Notes: generated by a model from the letters alone, not told the origin. A stretch of 40,186 bases of DNA from Corynebacterium sp. ACRPO (GCF_022347205.1 NZ_JAKRNE010000017.1:1-40186), one strand, 5' to 3'; numbered from the stretch's first letter, positions 1 to 9,744 are shown. Numbers and translations are program-made.

Positions 1-106
1 TAGCTGCAGGGAAACGCCCGGTCCCATTCCGAACCCGGAAGCTAAGCCTGCACACGCTGATGGTACTGCAACCGGGAGGTTGTGGGAGAGTAAGTCACCG
101 CCGACA
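1..106 (+). rRNA. rrf: 5S ribosomal RNA, 5'-truncated by the window edge
   Basis: The first ~106 bases match the body of an actinobacterial 5S rRNA. The conserved loop around 26-50 (CCCATTCCGAACCCGGAAGC) is intact, followed by the GGTACTGCAACCGGGAGGTTGTGGGAGAG arm, split here as GGTACTGCAACC at 62-73 and the purine-rich part after it. The molecule ends in CACCGCCG near 104. The first ~10 nt of the mature 5' strand lie outside the window. It is the last gene of an rRNA operon and is followed at once by an intrinsic terminator. The exact 3' end is uncertain by a few bases. Confidence 0.95.
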
Positions 107-142
107 CCAAACAACAAAACACAACAAAATACAGTCTAATGA

Positions 143-176
143 GAAGGAGACGGTACACCACCGCCTCCTTCTTTTT
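143..176 (+). terminator. Intrinsic terminator of the rRNA operon
   Basis: An 11-bp stem (GAAGGAGACGG / CCGCCTCCTTC, one A-C mismatch) has a 7-nt loop and runs straight into five T residues at 172-176. It sits ~35 nt after the 5S end and 24 nt before the next start codon. Confidence 0.88.
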
Positions 177-199
177 CACGTTTTGCTATTCTCCTCACC

Positions 200-427
200 A
201 TGGACCAAAAGCAAATTTCTTATGTGGCGGACCAGGTCGAGCAAGGAATTCTTGGACTCGAAGGCGTCGATAAGCTCCTGGCTTATTTGGATAGCTTGCA
301 TCCGGATGATTTGGTCGGCGTGGATTTCCTCGTTGACCGCATGTTTGAGGAGGAGCGTAACCAAATCTGGGAGCTCACGGAAACGCTTAAGGAGTTTCTC
401 GCGGATCTAAAGGAATGCCAGAAGTAG
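200..427 (+). CDS. Small acidic hypothetical protein (75 aa)
   Basis: I do not recognise this family. The product is 75 aa, acidic, predicted mostly alpha-helical, with no signal peptide or membrane segment. The ATG lies only 24 nt after the rrn terminator and has no Shine-Dalgarno sequence, so the gene may be leaderless or fed by read-through. Its 3' end overlaps the next gene by 13 nt in another frame (or by 1 nt if the GTG at 427 is used there), which points to translational coupling. Codon use looks normal for the window. I infer that it works with the 381-aa protein downstream; the role is unknown. Confidence 0.6.
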   Translation: MDQKQISYVADQVEQGILGLEGVDKLLAYLDSLHPDDLVGVDFLVDRMFEEERNQIWELTETLKEFLADLKECQK

Positions 428-1560
428 TGCAGACGCTTGACGAAGCAACCAACACCCTTGTAAACCCCTCCGGTTTGAATCTGACTGACCCTGACGATTC
501 ACGGGCGTACGCCGACCAGGTGTGGCAGGCCGGTGTGCTTTTGAATGTGGCAATTGATGAGCCTCAACACCTGACCAGCCAAGGCGTCAAGTCAATAGAG
601 CCTTACGATGTCTTCCCGGTCGCGCAACGGGCGCTAGAAGAGGTTCTGCTACAGTTGCCGCTGGCTAATGATCCATTTGGGTCCGTGATCTGGAGCGCGG
701 AACGCTTGGCCCAGGAACTACCTCAGGCTGCCCGATTGGCCCAGGTCGACGGGCTGCGCTTAGTCGAGTGGCTTTTGGGCGTTCTTGAATCGCCGTATGC
801 GGAGCAGGTTGATATCGACCCCGTACAGTACGCGGAGGCTTTAGGACCTGCAGGCCTCAAAGAGCTGCGCGAGCGTGCGCAGGGTGAGTATGTCGGTCGT
901 CGGTTAGCGGTGCTTTCCGGTTCTGTCGAGGAGGTATTTCGTACCCACACGGACGGATACGAGCAGCTCATTAGCGGGCTTTCGGAGATCGGCCGGTTCG
1001 ACCTTGCTTACACGTACTCGGAAGAAGCGATGCGAATCCTCCCCGCTGAGGAAACGTTCAATATTGCTGGTGGTTGGGCCGCGATTACCGACGTCCACTT
1101 TCCTCACCGCAGCCCTTACGTCAATGAGCGAGTTTTCGACGCGTTTCCACGGCTTTCGACAGCGAAAGGTCTTTTTGCGGCGGTGGGGGATAGCGTAGTG
1201 GAGCACATCGAGGCTCGGCTGTGCGATAAGCCCTGGGATCTTGCAATGTTTCAGTATCAGTGCCTACGCGATCCGCAACGAGCATGGGCGACAGCCTCGG
1301 ACGCTGGGCTCCAACGCAATGTGGCAGAACAACTTCTTCCGTACCTACCGGACGAGACCATTCCCGTTCTTCTGCAACTTATAGAGGATAAGCTGGAAAC
1401 AAAAACTGCCTATGGTCGCGAACAAGCGTATGGGTTGCTCGGGAAAGTTCAGAAGGCAGCTGACCTGGCTTCATTTGAGGACTTCTTAGGTCGCCTACAG
1501 CGAAAGTTTGCTGACTGCCCTGAAATTCGCAACCAGCTTGCCGACGCCGCCCAACCCTAA
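415..1560 (+). CDS. Hypothetical protein with helical repeats (381 aa), paralogue of the 3040-3822 gene
   Basis: Function not recognised. Residues ~115-215 align by eye with residues ~103-205 of the 260-aa protein at 3040-3822. Shared anchors are a DPVxYxxxLGxxGL segment (136-148 here), a (L/F)AVLxxxVExxxRTH segment (~164-178) and an EIGxxDxAxxY segment (~191-200). The rest of the C-terminal half is helical and TPR/HEAT-like in character. The layout loosely recalls large helical-repeat proteins of the DUF6880 type, but that is only a resemblance. No signal peptide or transmembrane segment is visible, so it is probably cytoplasmic. The ATG at 415 has AAAGGA only 1 nt away. The in-frame GTG at 427, overlapping the upstream stop, has better spacing and may be the true start. 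Confidence 0.75.
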   Translation: MPEVVQTLDEATNTLVNPSGLNLTDPDDSRAYADQVWQAGVLLNVAIDEPQHLTSQGVKSIEPYDVFPVAQRALEEVLLQLPLANDPFGSVIWSAERLAQELPQAARLAQVDGLRLVEWLLGVLESPYAEQVDIDPVQYAEALGPAGLKELRERAQGEYVGRRLAVLSGSVEEVFRTHTDGYEQLISGLSEIGRFDLAYTYSEEAMRILPAEETFNIAGGWAAITDVHFPHRSPYVNERVFDAFPRLSTAKGLFAAVGDSVVEHIEARLCDKPWDLAMFQYQCLRDPQRAWATASDAGLQRNVAEQLLPYLPDETIPVLLQLIEDKLETKTAYGREQAYGLLGKVQKAADLASFEDFLGRLQRKFADCPEIRNQLADAAQP

Positions 1561-1744
1561 ACCTTTGCTTTTACCCCCGTTGCTGGTCGTGGCGCGACTC
1601 TCGGGATCCCTGCGGATTTAGGGGAGCCTATTCGAACATAAACACCCCCACAGGGGACACATGTCCACCAGCCGGGATACTATAAAGGCACTCATTAGAA
1701 AACACATACGAACTTTGTTCTTCTCTGCTGGAGTGCCCCGCCCC

Positions 1745-2992
1745 ATGACTGCCACACTCACCCGACCCGAACCAGATACAACCCTCGACTACCCAGACAC
1801 CCTCCTCATAGGTGACCACCCCGACATCGATCACCTAGACGATGGTGATGTGCCGGAAGCGTTCTACACCACCAACGCACCCGGCAACCACATCGGCAAA
1901 GCCGGCACCTACACACGCAAAACCTCCTGGTTCCTCTACCGCGCCATCCTCCCCCAACTAGACGACGACGTCGATCTGAGCCTCACCAGCCTCGCCAAAG
2001 ACCTCGGCATCTCCTACAACAAACTCCTAGGCTTCCTGCGCGCCCACTTCCGCATGCGCCAACTACCCCTAGTCACCGAAGTCCAAGGCCAGCACTGGAT
2101 ACTCGACCTGATCAAACTGCGCATCATCGATCGCGAACTCAACAGGCTTGAAGATAACCCAGAGCATCTTGAAGCCATCGACGCCGCACTCGCAGACTTC
2201 CTCACCCCCACCACACCCAACCAAACAGTCCCCACCGACGCGGATCTGCGCCGCTTCATCCGCACCTTCATCGACACCCACCTGCGCCCCGAAGACAAAG
2301 AACAACAACCCGAACCGCGTCTGCGCATCAACTACAACCCGGATAACACCACCACACTATCTTTGACCTGCGATAGTGCCACCGCCACCATCATCGCCCG
2401 CCACATCGACGCCTACACCAACCAGACCACAACCACCGCCGCACAAGCACTCATCGACCTCATCCTCGAAGACACCCACACCAGTGTTGCCATCAACACG
2501 TTTACCACCAACCCTGACACCAACCTCGTCTTCCACCCCGGTGCCGGATGGATAAACCTCGACCATGCCCCCACGGACAACACCTTCATCCGCCGACTCT
2601 TAGCCGACGAGGTACACTCTTATACCCCCAGCACCGACATCCGCGCCTACACCCAAGGCAGAGACGCTACCTGCCGCTGGCCCGGCTGCACCATCCCCGC
2701 CACTAGATGCCAACTCGACCACCGCATCGAATACCACCTCGGCGGGCCAACCAGCCCAGATAATTTAGTCAACCTCTGCCAACACCACCACAACATCAAA
2801 ACCGACCGCAGAATCCATTACATCCTCGACCCCATCACCGGAACCATCGCCTGGCTCCACCGCGACGGCACCTACCAACTAGACCACCCCACCGGACCAC
2901 TAGCCACACACCACACCCACTGGAACCACACCTGGGCCCAATACCTCACACACCAACAACAAAGAACAGAAAGGAAGACCTCCGAAGATTAG
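1745..2992 (+). CDS. DUF222 / HNH endonuclease domain protein (13E12 repeat family)
   Basis: The N-terminal ~270 residues match the DUF222 type found in the multicopy actinobacterial 13E12 family. The C-terminal HNH nuclease fold spans residues ~310-354 and contains CRWPGC, RCQLDHR (the catalytic His follows an Asp), a GG-x-TSPDNL turn and CQHHH, with four potential zinc ligands. These proteins are presumed metal-dependent DNA nucleases; the cellular role of the family is not settled. The start at 1745 is preceded by GGAG at 1730-1733. An in-frame ATG at 1661 would add 28 residues, but that stretch uses rare ATA/AGA codons and carries a TACTATAAAG promoter-like sequence at 1678-1687, so I prefer 1745. 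The gene is strikingly rich in CAC/ACC codons. It sits between two paralogous genes of another family, suggesting insertion. Confidence 0.9.
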   Translation: MTATLTRPEPDTTLDYPDTLLIGDHPDIDHLDDGDVPEAFYTTNAPGNHIGKAGTYTRKTSWFLYRAILPQLDDDVDLSLTSLAKDLGISYNKLLGFLRAHFRMRQLPLVTEVQGQHWILDLIKLRIIDRELNRLEDNPEHLEAIDAALADFLTPTTPNQTVPTDADLRRFIRTFIDTHLRPEDKEQQPEPRLRINYNPDNTTTLSLTCDSATATIIARHIDAYTNQTTTTAAQALIDLILEDTHTSVAINTFTTNPDTNLVFHPGAGWINLDHAPTDNTFIRRLLADEVHSYTPSTDIRAYTQGRDATCRWPGCTIPATRCQLDHRIEYHLGGPTSPDNLVNLCQHHHNIKTDRRIHYILDPITGTIAWLHRDGTYQLDHPTGPLATHHTHWNHTWAQYLTHQQQRTERKTSED

Positions 2993-3039
2993 CGGACGCC
3001 GTTAGAATGGGCTGACAGCCTACCGAGGAGGCTGAACTG

Positions 3040-3822
3040 ATGAGCTCACTGGCTGTCATCGCCTTGCCATTTTTTCAGAGTAGGACCCGATCCTTTCTTG
3101 ATGAGGATCGGGCAGCTAGACGTGCACTGAAAATGCAAGATGGAATTGGCGTGCTCGATTTTGCCGTGGAGGACCCTTCGGAGGATCCAGCCCAAGTATT
3201 CTCGGTTGTGCAAGAAGCGCTGGAGATTGCCGTAGATGTGATAGCCAATGCGGATGACTCACTTGGCATGTTAAGTGAGGTTGTTGAAGAGCTTATCGAG
3301 CTCCATGCTAAGAGCGCACAGCGCGCCAAGCCTGCGCCAATGGAGCTGGCCGAGTGGTTCATTGATTTCCATGAGAGCAACGGGGTTGATTATTTCGATC
3401 TTGACCCTGTTGCATATTCAACGGTCCTCGGAGAAGACGGCCTGGCTCGGGCGCGCGCTTGGACGGAAAACGCAGATGTTATCCGCCGCAAGTATATGGA
3501 GAAGCGCTTTGCGGTTTTAGATCAAGACGTCGAAGCAATCATTCGTACGCACTTGGCTGAGGGTAGCTACGCGGTTTATTTCGAAGAGACAGCTAAAGCC
3601 TTAGAAGAAATCGGTGAGTATGACGCTGCGTGGGAGTACGCGAAGCGTGGAACCGAATCTGATCCAGATTGGCAGGCGCGGTCCTGCGGGCAATTCTGGG
3701 TGGAACTAGCGAGGGATCATTTCCCCGAAAGGGAGGAAGAGGTCGCCCAGATAGTTCTCAACAAGTGGCCGGACCCGCTCCTAGAAGTAATGCTTTATCC
3801 AGAAAGGTTTGTGGAGCCCTAG
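3040..3822 (+). CDS. Hypothetical protein (260 aa), shorter paralogue of the 415-1560 gene
   Basis: Function not recognised. Residues ~103-235 are homologous to residues ~115-250 of the 381-aa protein at 415-1560, with the same DPVxYxxxLG, FAVLxxxVExxIRTH and EIGxYDxAW anchors. It ends just where the longer paralogue continues for another ~130 residues, so it is either a short form or a 3'-truncated copy. A strong GAGGAGG at 3025-3031 sits 8 nt before the ATG, and TAGAAT at 3003-3008 is a good -10 candidate, so it looks expressed on its own. It converges with the DUF3239 gene and their stops overlap by 4 nt. The product is acidic and soluble. Confidence 0.75.
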   Translation: MSSLAVIALPFFQSRTRSFLDEDRAARRALKMQDGIGVLDFAVEDPSEDPAQVFSVVQEALEIAVDVIANADDSLGMLSEVVEELIELHAKSAQRAKPAPMELAEWFIDFHESNGVDYFDLDPVAYSTVLGEDGLARARAWTENADVIRRKYMEKRFAVLDQDVEAIIRTHLAEGSYAVYFEETAKALEEIGEYDAAWEYAKRGTESDPDWQARSCGQFWVELARDHFPEREEEVAQIVLNKWPDPLLEVMLYPERFVEP

Positions 3823-4442
3823 AGAACTAGGAGGTCGAACTTCGTAGCTTTTACGTCGGAAAGGCGCTTGCGGGCGCGCTCGAGACGCTGCCACTGATCT
3901 TGGGGGATGGCTTTCCGGGCAATGGTGACGGTTTCGGCGTCGGGGGTGCCCCACGCGATGGGCATAGGGGTGATTTGCTGCCAGTGGTTGTTGTCCGCGC
4001 GGCCGGACACAGCGGCGACGGGAACCTTGGTGCCTACGGTGCGCTGAGTGCCGGGAATGGCAGTCACGGTGCGCAGGCAAGCAGCCCAGCGGGGAGCCAG
4101 GGAAGGATCCACGTTGGTGTTGACCAGGGCGAGCAGGACCATGTCGCGTTCATTGACCTCAGCGATGACAGCCGGAGCAAGGGGATAGGAGTCATAGAGT
4201 TGCTGGGCGGTGCCGACTTTACGGGCGGCGGCGAAGCCGACGATGGCCACCATGATTCCGAAAAGGATCATGCCGAGGCCGATGGTAATGCCCCAGGAAA
4301 ATCCCCACCAGATGGCCGCGCCGCCGATGATGAGCAGGATGCCCAGCACGAGGCCGGAGATGCGAAGGCGGTTGGAATCGCGCAAGAGCTCGTTATTGGC
4401 CTTGGCAAAGGACTCGTCTACGTCGAACTTGAAGATTTTCAT
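3819..4442 (-). CDS. DUF3239 domain membrane protein
   Basis: 207 aa. A ~27-residue cytoplasmic start is followed by two adjacent hydrophobic segments (residues ~28-48 and ~50-72) and a soluble C-terminal domain of ~130 residues. This is the layout of the DUF3239 family, which is largely confined to Corynebacteriales and has no assigned function. The ATG overlaps the stop of the XPB helicase gene by 4 nt (ATGA-type coupling), making it the last gene of a three-gene minus-strand operon. No catalytic motif is apparent. Whether it works with the helicase pair or is merely co-transcribed cannot be told from sequence. Confidence 0.85.
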   Translation of the reverse strand: MKIFKFDVDESFAKANNELLRDSNRLRISGLVLGILLIIGGAAIWWGFSWGITIGLGMILFGIMVAIVGFAAARKVGTAQQLYDSYPLAPAVIAEVNERDMVLLALVNTNVDPSLAPRWAACLRTVTAIPGTQRTVGTKVPVAAVSGRADNNHWQQITPMPIAWGTPDAETVTIARKAIPQDQWQRLERARKRLSDVKATKFDLLVL

Positions 4443-6064
4443 TGTTCCAAGTCTAGTGCGTCGATAAGCCGGTAGGCATATCCTTGCTCGGCGAGGAAAC
4501 GCTGGCGGTGCACGGCGTAGTCCGCATCGAGGCTATCGCGGGTGACCAGCGAATAGAAGAGGGCTTCCTCTTCCTTGGGGCGCAGCAGTCGGCCGAGGCG
4601 TTGGGCCTCCTCTTGGCGGGAGCCGAAGGTACCGGAGACCTGGATGGCTAGGGCTGCCTCGGGAAGATCGATGGAGAAATTGGCCACCTTGGACACCACG
4701 AGAACAGGAAGTGTGCCGTCGCGAAATTGTTGGAAGAGGCGCTCGCGCTTGGCGGTGGAGGTGGAACCGTCGATAACGGGGGCGTCGAGATGCGCGCCGA
4801 GCTCTTTGAGCTGGTCGACATAACCGCCGATGATGAGCGCCTGCTGTGGGTGCCGGGCCAGGATCTTGTCCACCGCATGGAGCTTGGCGGCGGCTTGGGC
4901 GGCGATGCGGTAGCGGTCGCGAGGTTGGGCGGTGGCATAAAGCATGCGTTCCTCGGCGTCCATATCCACGCGGACCTCGATGCATTCGGCGGTGGCGATA
5001 TAGCCGGCCATCTCGAGTTCTTTCCATGGGGCGTCGTAGCGCTTGGGGCCGATGAGGGAGAAGACGTCGCCTTCGCGGCCGTCCTCGCGCACGAGGGTAG
5101 CGGTAAGCCCTAGTCGACGCCGCGATTGAAGGTCCGACGTCATGCGGAACACCGGGGCGGGAAGGAGATGGACCTCGTCGTAGATGATGAGGCCCCAGTC
5201 GCGGGAATCGAAGAGCTCGAGGGCGCGGTATTCGCCCTTGGTTTTGCGGGTGACCACCTGGTAGGTGGCGATGGTGATGGGTTTGATTTCCTTCTTTTCG
5301 CCGGAGTATTCGCCGATTTCGTTTTCGGTCAGGGTGGTGCGGCGCAGGAGCTCGTCGCGCCATTGGCGGCCGGCGACGGTATTGGTGACCAGGATGAGCG
5401 TTGTGGATTCCGCCTTGGCCATCGCAGCCGCGCCGACGATGGTTTTTCCAGCGCCGCACGGTAATACGACGACGCCGGAACCGCCGGACCAGAAGGCCTC
5501 GGTGGCGTACTGCTGGTAGTCGCGTAGCTGCCAGCCGTCCTGATTGAGGGCGATGGGATGGGACTCGCCATCGACGTAACCGGCGAGATCCTCGGCCGGC
5601 CAACCGGCCTTGAGGAGGGCTTGTTTAAGGCGGCCGCGCTCGGAGGGCGGGACGGCGATGGAGTTCTCGTCGATGCGGGCGCCGAGGAGTTTTCCGGTAG
5701 CTCCGCGGGTAAGTTCTTCCAGGATGGGCGGCTCATCGGACTCGAGGATGAGGCCGTGGGCCGGGTGGGCGTGGAGGCGGACGCGGCCGTAGCGGGACAT
5801 GGTTTCGGCGACGTCGACAAGCAGGGCTTGGGGGACCGGAAAGCGGGAGTAGGTTTCTAGGACGTCGACGACCTGCTCAGCGTCGTGCCCGGCCGCGCGG
5901 GCATTCCACAGCGCGAGCGGGGTGATGCGGTAGGTGTGCACGTGCTCGGGGGCGCGCTCGAGCTCCGCAAAGGGAGCGAGCGCGGCGCGGGCCTCAGCGG
6001 CTTGGGCGTGATCCACCTCGAGCAGGACGGTCTTATCCGACTGCACAATCAATGGTCCGTTCAT
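4439..6064 (-). CDS. XPB-type DNA repair helicase (SF2, 3'-5')
   Basis: 541 aa, full length for bacterial XPB. An N-terminal region of ~170 residues precedes the RecA-like core: Walker A GAGKT at 204-208, the DEVH box at 296-299, motif III TAT at 321-323 followed by the RED-type motif (RED at 326-328), and motif VI QRLGRLLRPK in the second RecA domain. The family unwinds DNA with 3'-5' polarity and is placed in nucleotide excision or transcription-linked repair by analogy with archaeal/eukaryotic XPB. M. tuberculosis has the homologue Rv0861c. The start overlaps the stop of the upstream 671-aa gene by 4 nt, as in mycobacteria where the two are adjacent. Identification is secure; the exact repair role in corynebacteria is inferred. 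Confidence 0.95.
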   Translation of the reverse strand: MNGPLIVQSDKTVLLEVDHAQAAEARAALAPFAELERAPEHVHTYRITPLALWNARAAGHDAEQVVDVLETYSRFPVPQALLVDVAETMSRYGRVRLHAHPAHGLILESDEPPILEELTRGATGKLLGARIDENSIAVPPSERGRLKQALLKAGWPAEDLAGYVDGESHPIALNQDGWQLRDYQQYATEAFWSGGSGVVVLPCGAGKTIVGAAAMAKAESTTLILVTNTVAGRQWRDELLRRTTLTENEIGEYSGEKKEIKPITIATYQVVTRKTKGEYRALELFDSRDWGLIIYDEVHLLPAPVFRMTSDLQSRRRLGLTATLVREDGREGDVFSLIGPKRYDAPWKELEMAGYIATAECIEVRVDMDAEERMLYATAQPRDRYRIAAQAAAKLHAVDKILARHPQQALIIGGYVDQLKELGAHLDAPVIDGSTSTAKRERLFQQFRDGTLPVLVVSKVANFSIDLPEAALAIQVSGTFGSRQEEAQRLGRLLRPKEEEALFYSLVTRDSLDADYAVHRQRFLAEQGYAYRLIDALDLEQ

Positions 6065-8076
6065 GGCTCCAGCGTAACGGAGGTGATTCGGTGCAAGGGA
6101 AACCGGATGGTAGAGCCATCGGCCGCGCGAGCGTCGATTTGCCCTCCCGCCACGGTCAGCGGGGTGACGGTGCGTTTCTTTTCGTTGCCGTTTTTGTCCG
6201 CATAGCCGATGGTGATCGGCCGGGCAGTGCGCGCGGCGGCGTGGACTATGTCGAGGCTGGAAGTAGTAGGGGCGGCGTCGTCGCGCAGGGTGCGCATGGC
6301 CTTCGCGATGTCCGGGGAAGCGGTGGCACGACGGGCGGTGGGCGTCGGCAGGGTGGCCGGTTCGGGCGCGACGGTGAGGCTGGCGCCGCTTTCGTCCTCG
6401 GCCGCTGGAGAGAGTCCGTGCTCGCGCAGGCGCTCCAGCAGGTCGTGCACCGGCAATTGGGACACCGCTACGGTGGGCGCGAGCAGGCGCAAGGGCGCTG
6501 TCTTGAGCGCAATCTGGAGGAGAGCCGGGTCCTCGCTGCGCAGGTAGGACAGCGCTGGGCCGGAGCGCAGGGTGCCATGGCGCTTGGCGACGTCCCCGAT
6601 GTGGAACTCCAGCGTCTGCGGTACCTCCCCGTGGGCTGCGAAGAAGGCCTGGATTTCCTCCCCAGTCATGCCACGATCGAGCCCGCGGCGCAGGGAAGCG
6701 TCCGAGATGCGGTAGACACTGGCCAGGCCAGGGGACTCGAGGTCGGCGACGGATTCGAGCCGCTGGTGGGTCTCCGGATCGAGCGGGCCGGGAACCAGGA
6801 CGGTCATATCCGCTTGGATGAGGAAGTAATCGACCGTGTCGGGGGTGAGGCGGGTGGCGGCTTCGGGGCCGTCGATAAGCACGCTGGTGGGGCGCTCAAG
6901 GGCAATGGCGCCGATCCACTCGGCTTCCGCGCGGAGTTCGGCGATGGTCTCGTCCGAAGTGTGCGTGGCAAAGAGCGGAAAGTGGAAGCGTAGGGACTCC
7001 TCGAAGCTGGGCTTCGCCCCGCGCAGGTAGACCTGCAGGACTTTGTCCCTGAAGCCAGGAAGCCGGTCATTGGTGTGCGCTAGCGTGCGGCCTTCCTTGG
7101 TCCATGGGGAGGCAGTCCACGCCTCGAGCAGGACCTGCCACTTTTCGGCGAGGCTCGCGTCGAGCCAGGCCTGGGCTAGCTCCGTTGGCGCGAGGAAATT
7201 GCCGTCGGAGTTTTTCGGTTCGCCGCGGCTGAGCAGGCGGGCGCTCATGCCGAGCTCAATGAGGCGACGCAGCTCTCCTTCATCGATAGTGAGGGTTTTG
7301 CTCAGGTTGGTGAGTTGGCGAACGCCGACGGTCTTGTCCTTGAGCAGTTCTATCGGCCGTGCGCCTAGGGCGTCAATGACGCGCTGCATGCCGCGCACAG
7401 CGGAAAGGCCGGCCGCGGTACCGGCATCATCGGCCTTGGAATCCGGGGCGGGGGATTCGGTGATTCCCTCTACTGGGATTGGGGCGGTGGGCTTGCCGTT
7501 GAGCGCAAGGTGCACGGCGCGCGGCAGGCGGACGGTGGTGGCGTCCACGCGCTGGAGCAGCTGCTTGGCGATGAGCCGCGGAATCGGCCGGCCCGGATCC
7601 GCATCGATGGCCGCATCTCGCGTGGTACCCAGGCCATTGGAGCGCGATAGGGTCTCGAGGACCTTCCGTTCTTCGTCCGGCAGCTCGGCGATGTCCTCCG
7701 GGCTGACCTGAACCTGGTCGAGGAGGGACCAGCCCGTGGGAAGGGCAGGCATGACCTCGGGTGGGATGAGGATGTTGCCGTAGGCTAGGCCGCGCTCCTT
7801 GAGCTGGCGGGTGATATTCGGATTAAGGTCTTCTACCTCTTCGAGTTCTCCTCCGCGGCGCGCGATGTCTTCGATTTCCGCAAGCTGCCGTGCAGTGCAG
7901 TTCATTAAAGCCCGAGCGATGGAGGTGCGCAGGAGCAGGCGGGTAGCGAGCGCGGCGATGCTCGGGGGTAGCGGATTGAGCACATCCGGCCGGTTGCGGA
8001 GGATGGTGGCGAGCTCTTCTTCCTCAAGGGAGGCGAGCCACGTGCGGAAATGCGGGAGGTGGGAAGACTGAGGCAT
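6061..8076 (-). CDS. Helicase-associated protein, XPB/Ssl2-like N-terminal family, with WYL-like tail
   Basis: 671 aa. It belongs to the actinobacterial family encoded directly upstream of XPB (Rv0862c in M. tuberculosis), annotated with the Helicase_C_3 or XPB/Ssl2-like N-terminal domain, here in the second half at about residues 360-500. It lacks Walker A and DExH motifs, so it is not itself a helicase. The last ~65 residues (ITIGYAD... to the C-terminus) have the look of a WYL-type ligand-binding fold, with a basic-Tyr-x-Asp strand and an FPLHRI strand. The family is thought to partner XPB; the tight overlap supports this. The gene is first in the operon and divergent from the small gene at 8143. 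Confidence 0.88.
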   Translation of the reverse strand: MPQSSHLPHFRTWLASLEEEELATILRNRPDVLNPLPPSIAALATRLLLRTSIARALMNCTARQLAEIEDIARRGGELEEVEDLNPNITRQLKERGLAYGNILIPPEVMPALPTGWSLLDQVQVSPEDIAELPDEERKVLETLSRSNGLGTTRDAAIDADPGRPIPRLIAKQLLQRVDATTVRLPRAVHLALNGKPTAPIPVEGITESPAPDSKADDAGTAAGLSAVRGMQRVIDALGARPIELLKDKTVGVRQLTNLSKTLTIDEGELRRLIELGMSARLLSRGEPKNSDGNFLAPTELAQAWLDASLAEKWQVLLEAWTASPWTKEGRTLAHTNDRLPGFRDKVLQVYLRGAKPSFEESLRFHFPLFATHTSDETIAELRAEAEWIGAIALERPTSVLIDGPEAATRLTPDTVDYFLIQADMTVLVPGPLDPETHQRLESVADLESPGLASVYRISDASLRRGLDRGMTGEEIQAFFAAHGEVPQTLEFHIGDVAKRHGTLRSGPALSYLRSEDPALLQIALKTAPLRLLAPTVAVSQLPVHDLLERLREHGLSPAAEDESGASLTVAPEPATLPTPTARRATASPDIAKAMRTLRDDAAPTTSSLDIVHAAARTARPITIGYADKNGNEKKRTVTPLTVAGGQIDARAADGSTIRFPLHRITSVTLEP

Positions 8077-8142
8077 GATGTCACCCCAGTTTAGTTATCG
8101 TTTGAGTTACGTTTTTGCGCAAGGTTTGAAATAATAAGGGCT

Positions 8143-8328
8143 ATGTCGAATCAGAAGAAGGGTCACGTTTCCCCGGCTTGGCCGAAGAACGAAAATCGCG
8201 AGCACGCAATCACGGAAATCTCTGCGCCTTTTGCTGGTGCGTCCAGCCCCTACGGCGATGATCTGATCTTGCCGATGCCGGCAGAGAAGCTGAACTACGT
8301 TCACCCTTATACTCGCATCAATCGCTAG
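8143..8328 (+). CDS. Small conserved actinobacterial protein (61 aa)
   Basis: A 61-aa soluble protein of unknown function. It lies between the XPB operon and rpf, where mycobacteria have the small gene Rv0863, so the location is conserved. The mid-section SAPFAGxSSPYGDDL and the C-terminal YVHPYTRINR look constrained, which argues for a genuine gene. TAATAA at 8132-8137 is a possible -10 element only 5 nt before the ATG, and AAGGG also lies just upstream, so the transcript may have a very short leader. A strong terminator follows within 10 nt of the stop. Confidence 0.82.
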   Translation: MSNQKKGHVSPAWPKNENREHAITEISAPFAGASSPYGDDLILPMPAEKLNYVHPYTRINR

Positions 8329-8335
8329 AGTATTT

Positions 8336-8359
8336 CCCCGCCTTGGTGCGGGGATTTTT
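8336..8359 (+). terminator. Intrinsic terminator after the 61-aa gene
   Basis: A perfect 6-bp GC stem CCCCGC/GCGGGG (8336-8341 with 8348-8353) has a 6-nt loop and is followed by ATTTTTC. Confidence 0.9.
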
Positions 8360-8368
8360 CTTCCATAC

Positions 8369-8402
8369 AAAAAGGGCCCATTGCTATTGCAAAGGGCCCT
8401 TT
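8369..8402 (-). terminator. Intrinsic terminator of rpf, partly bidirectional
   Basis: A perfect 9-bp inverted repeat AAAGGGCCC/GGGCCCTTT (8371-8379 with 8394-8402). On the minus strand it is followed by a run of five T, so it terminates the rpf transcript 12 nt after its stop codon. Confidence 0.88.
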
Positions 8403-8413
8403 ATCGCTATGTC

Positions 8414-9363
<950 letters not shown>

Positions 9364-9744
9364 ATGCCTATTGGCAAAGTGAAGTGGTATGACGCCGAGA
9401 AAGGTTTCGGTTTCGTCAGCAACCCGGGCGATGAAGACGTTTATGTTGGCCGCAACGTGCTGCCCAAGGGAGTAGAGGAACTGTTCCCCGGCCAGCGCAT
9501 CGACTTCGACTTCGCGGCCGGGCGCCGCGGTCCGCAGGCGCTGCGGGTCAAAGTATTGGATAAGCCGCGTCGCCGCACCCCGGCCCGCAAGCCGGAAGAA
9601 CTCGGCAGCATGGTCTCTGACGTGATGACCTTGCTGGAGTCGCAGATTCAGCCGGTGCTCAATTCCGGCCGCTACCCGGAGCGCAAGACTGGGCGCCAGG
9701 TAGCAGAAATCCTCCGCGCAATCGCGAAGGATTTGGATAGCTAA
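9364..9744 (+). CDS. Cold-shock domain protein with C-terminal extension
   Basis: 126 aa. Residues 1-65 form a cold-shock domain with RNP1 KGFGFV at 13-18 and the usual GKVKWYD start. In place of the RNP2 His-Phe it reads DVYVGRN, a variant of the commoner VFVH. A basic linker (~68-77) and a helical ~50-residue C-terminal domain follow, the long actinobacterial CspB type (homologue of Rv0871, in the same neighbourhood). It should bind single-stranded RNA/DNA as a chaperone in the cytoplasm. AGAGGTGGG precedes the ATG. The stop overlaps the convergent DUF2771 gene by 4 nt. Confidence 0.92.
   Translation: MPIGKVKWYDAEKGFGFVSNPGDEDVYVGRNVLPKGVEELFPGQRIDFDFAAGRRGPQALRVKVLDKPRRRTPARKPEELGSMVSDVMTLLESQIQPVLNSGRYPERKTGRQVAEILRAIAKDLDS

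Noticed and set aside
4533..5603. 356-codon open frame on the minus strand
   Set aside because: Same-strand alternative frame of the XPB helicase; Arg/Pro/His-rich and meaningless.
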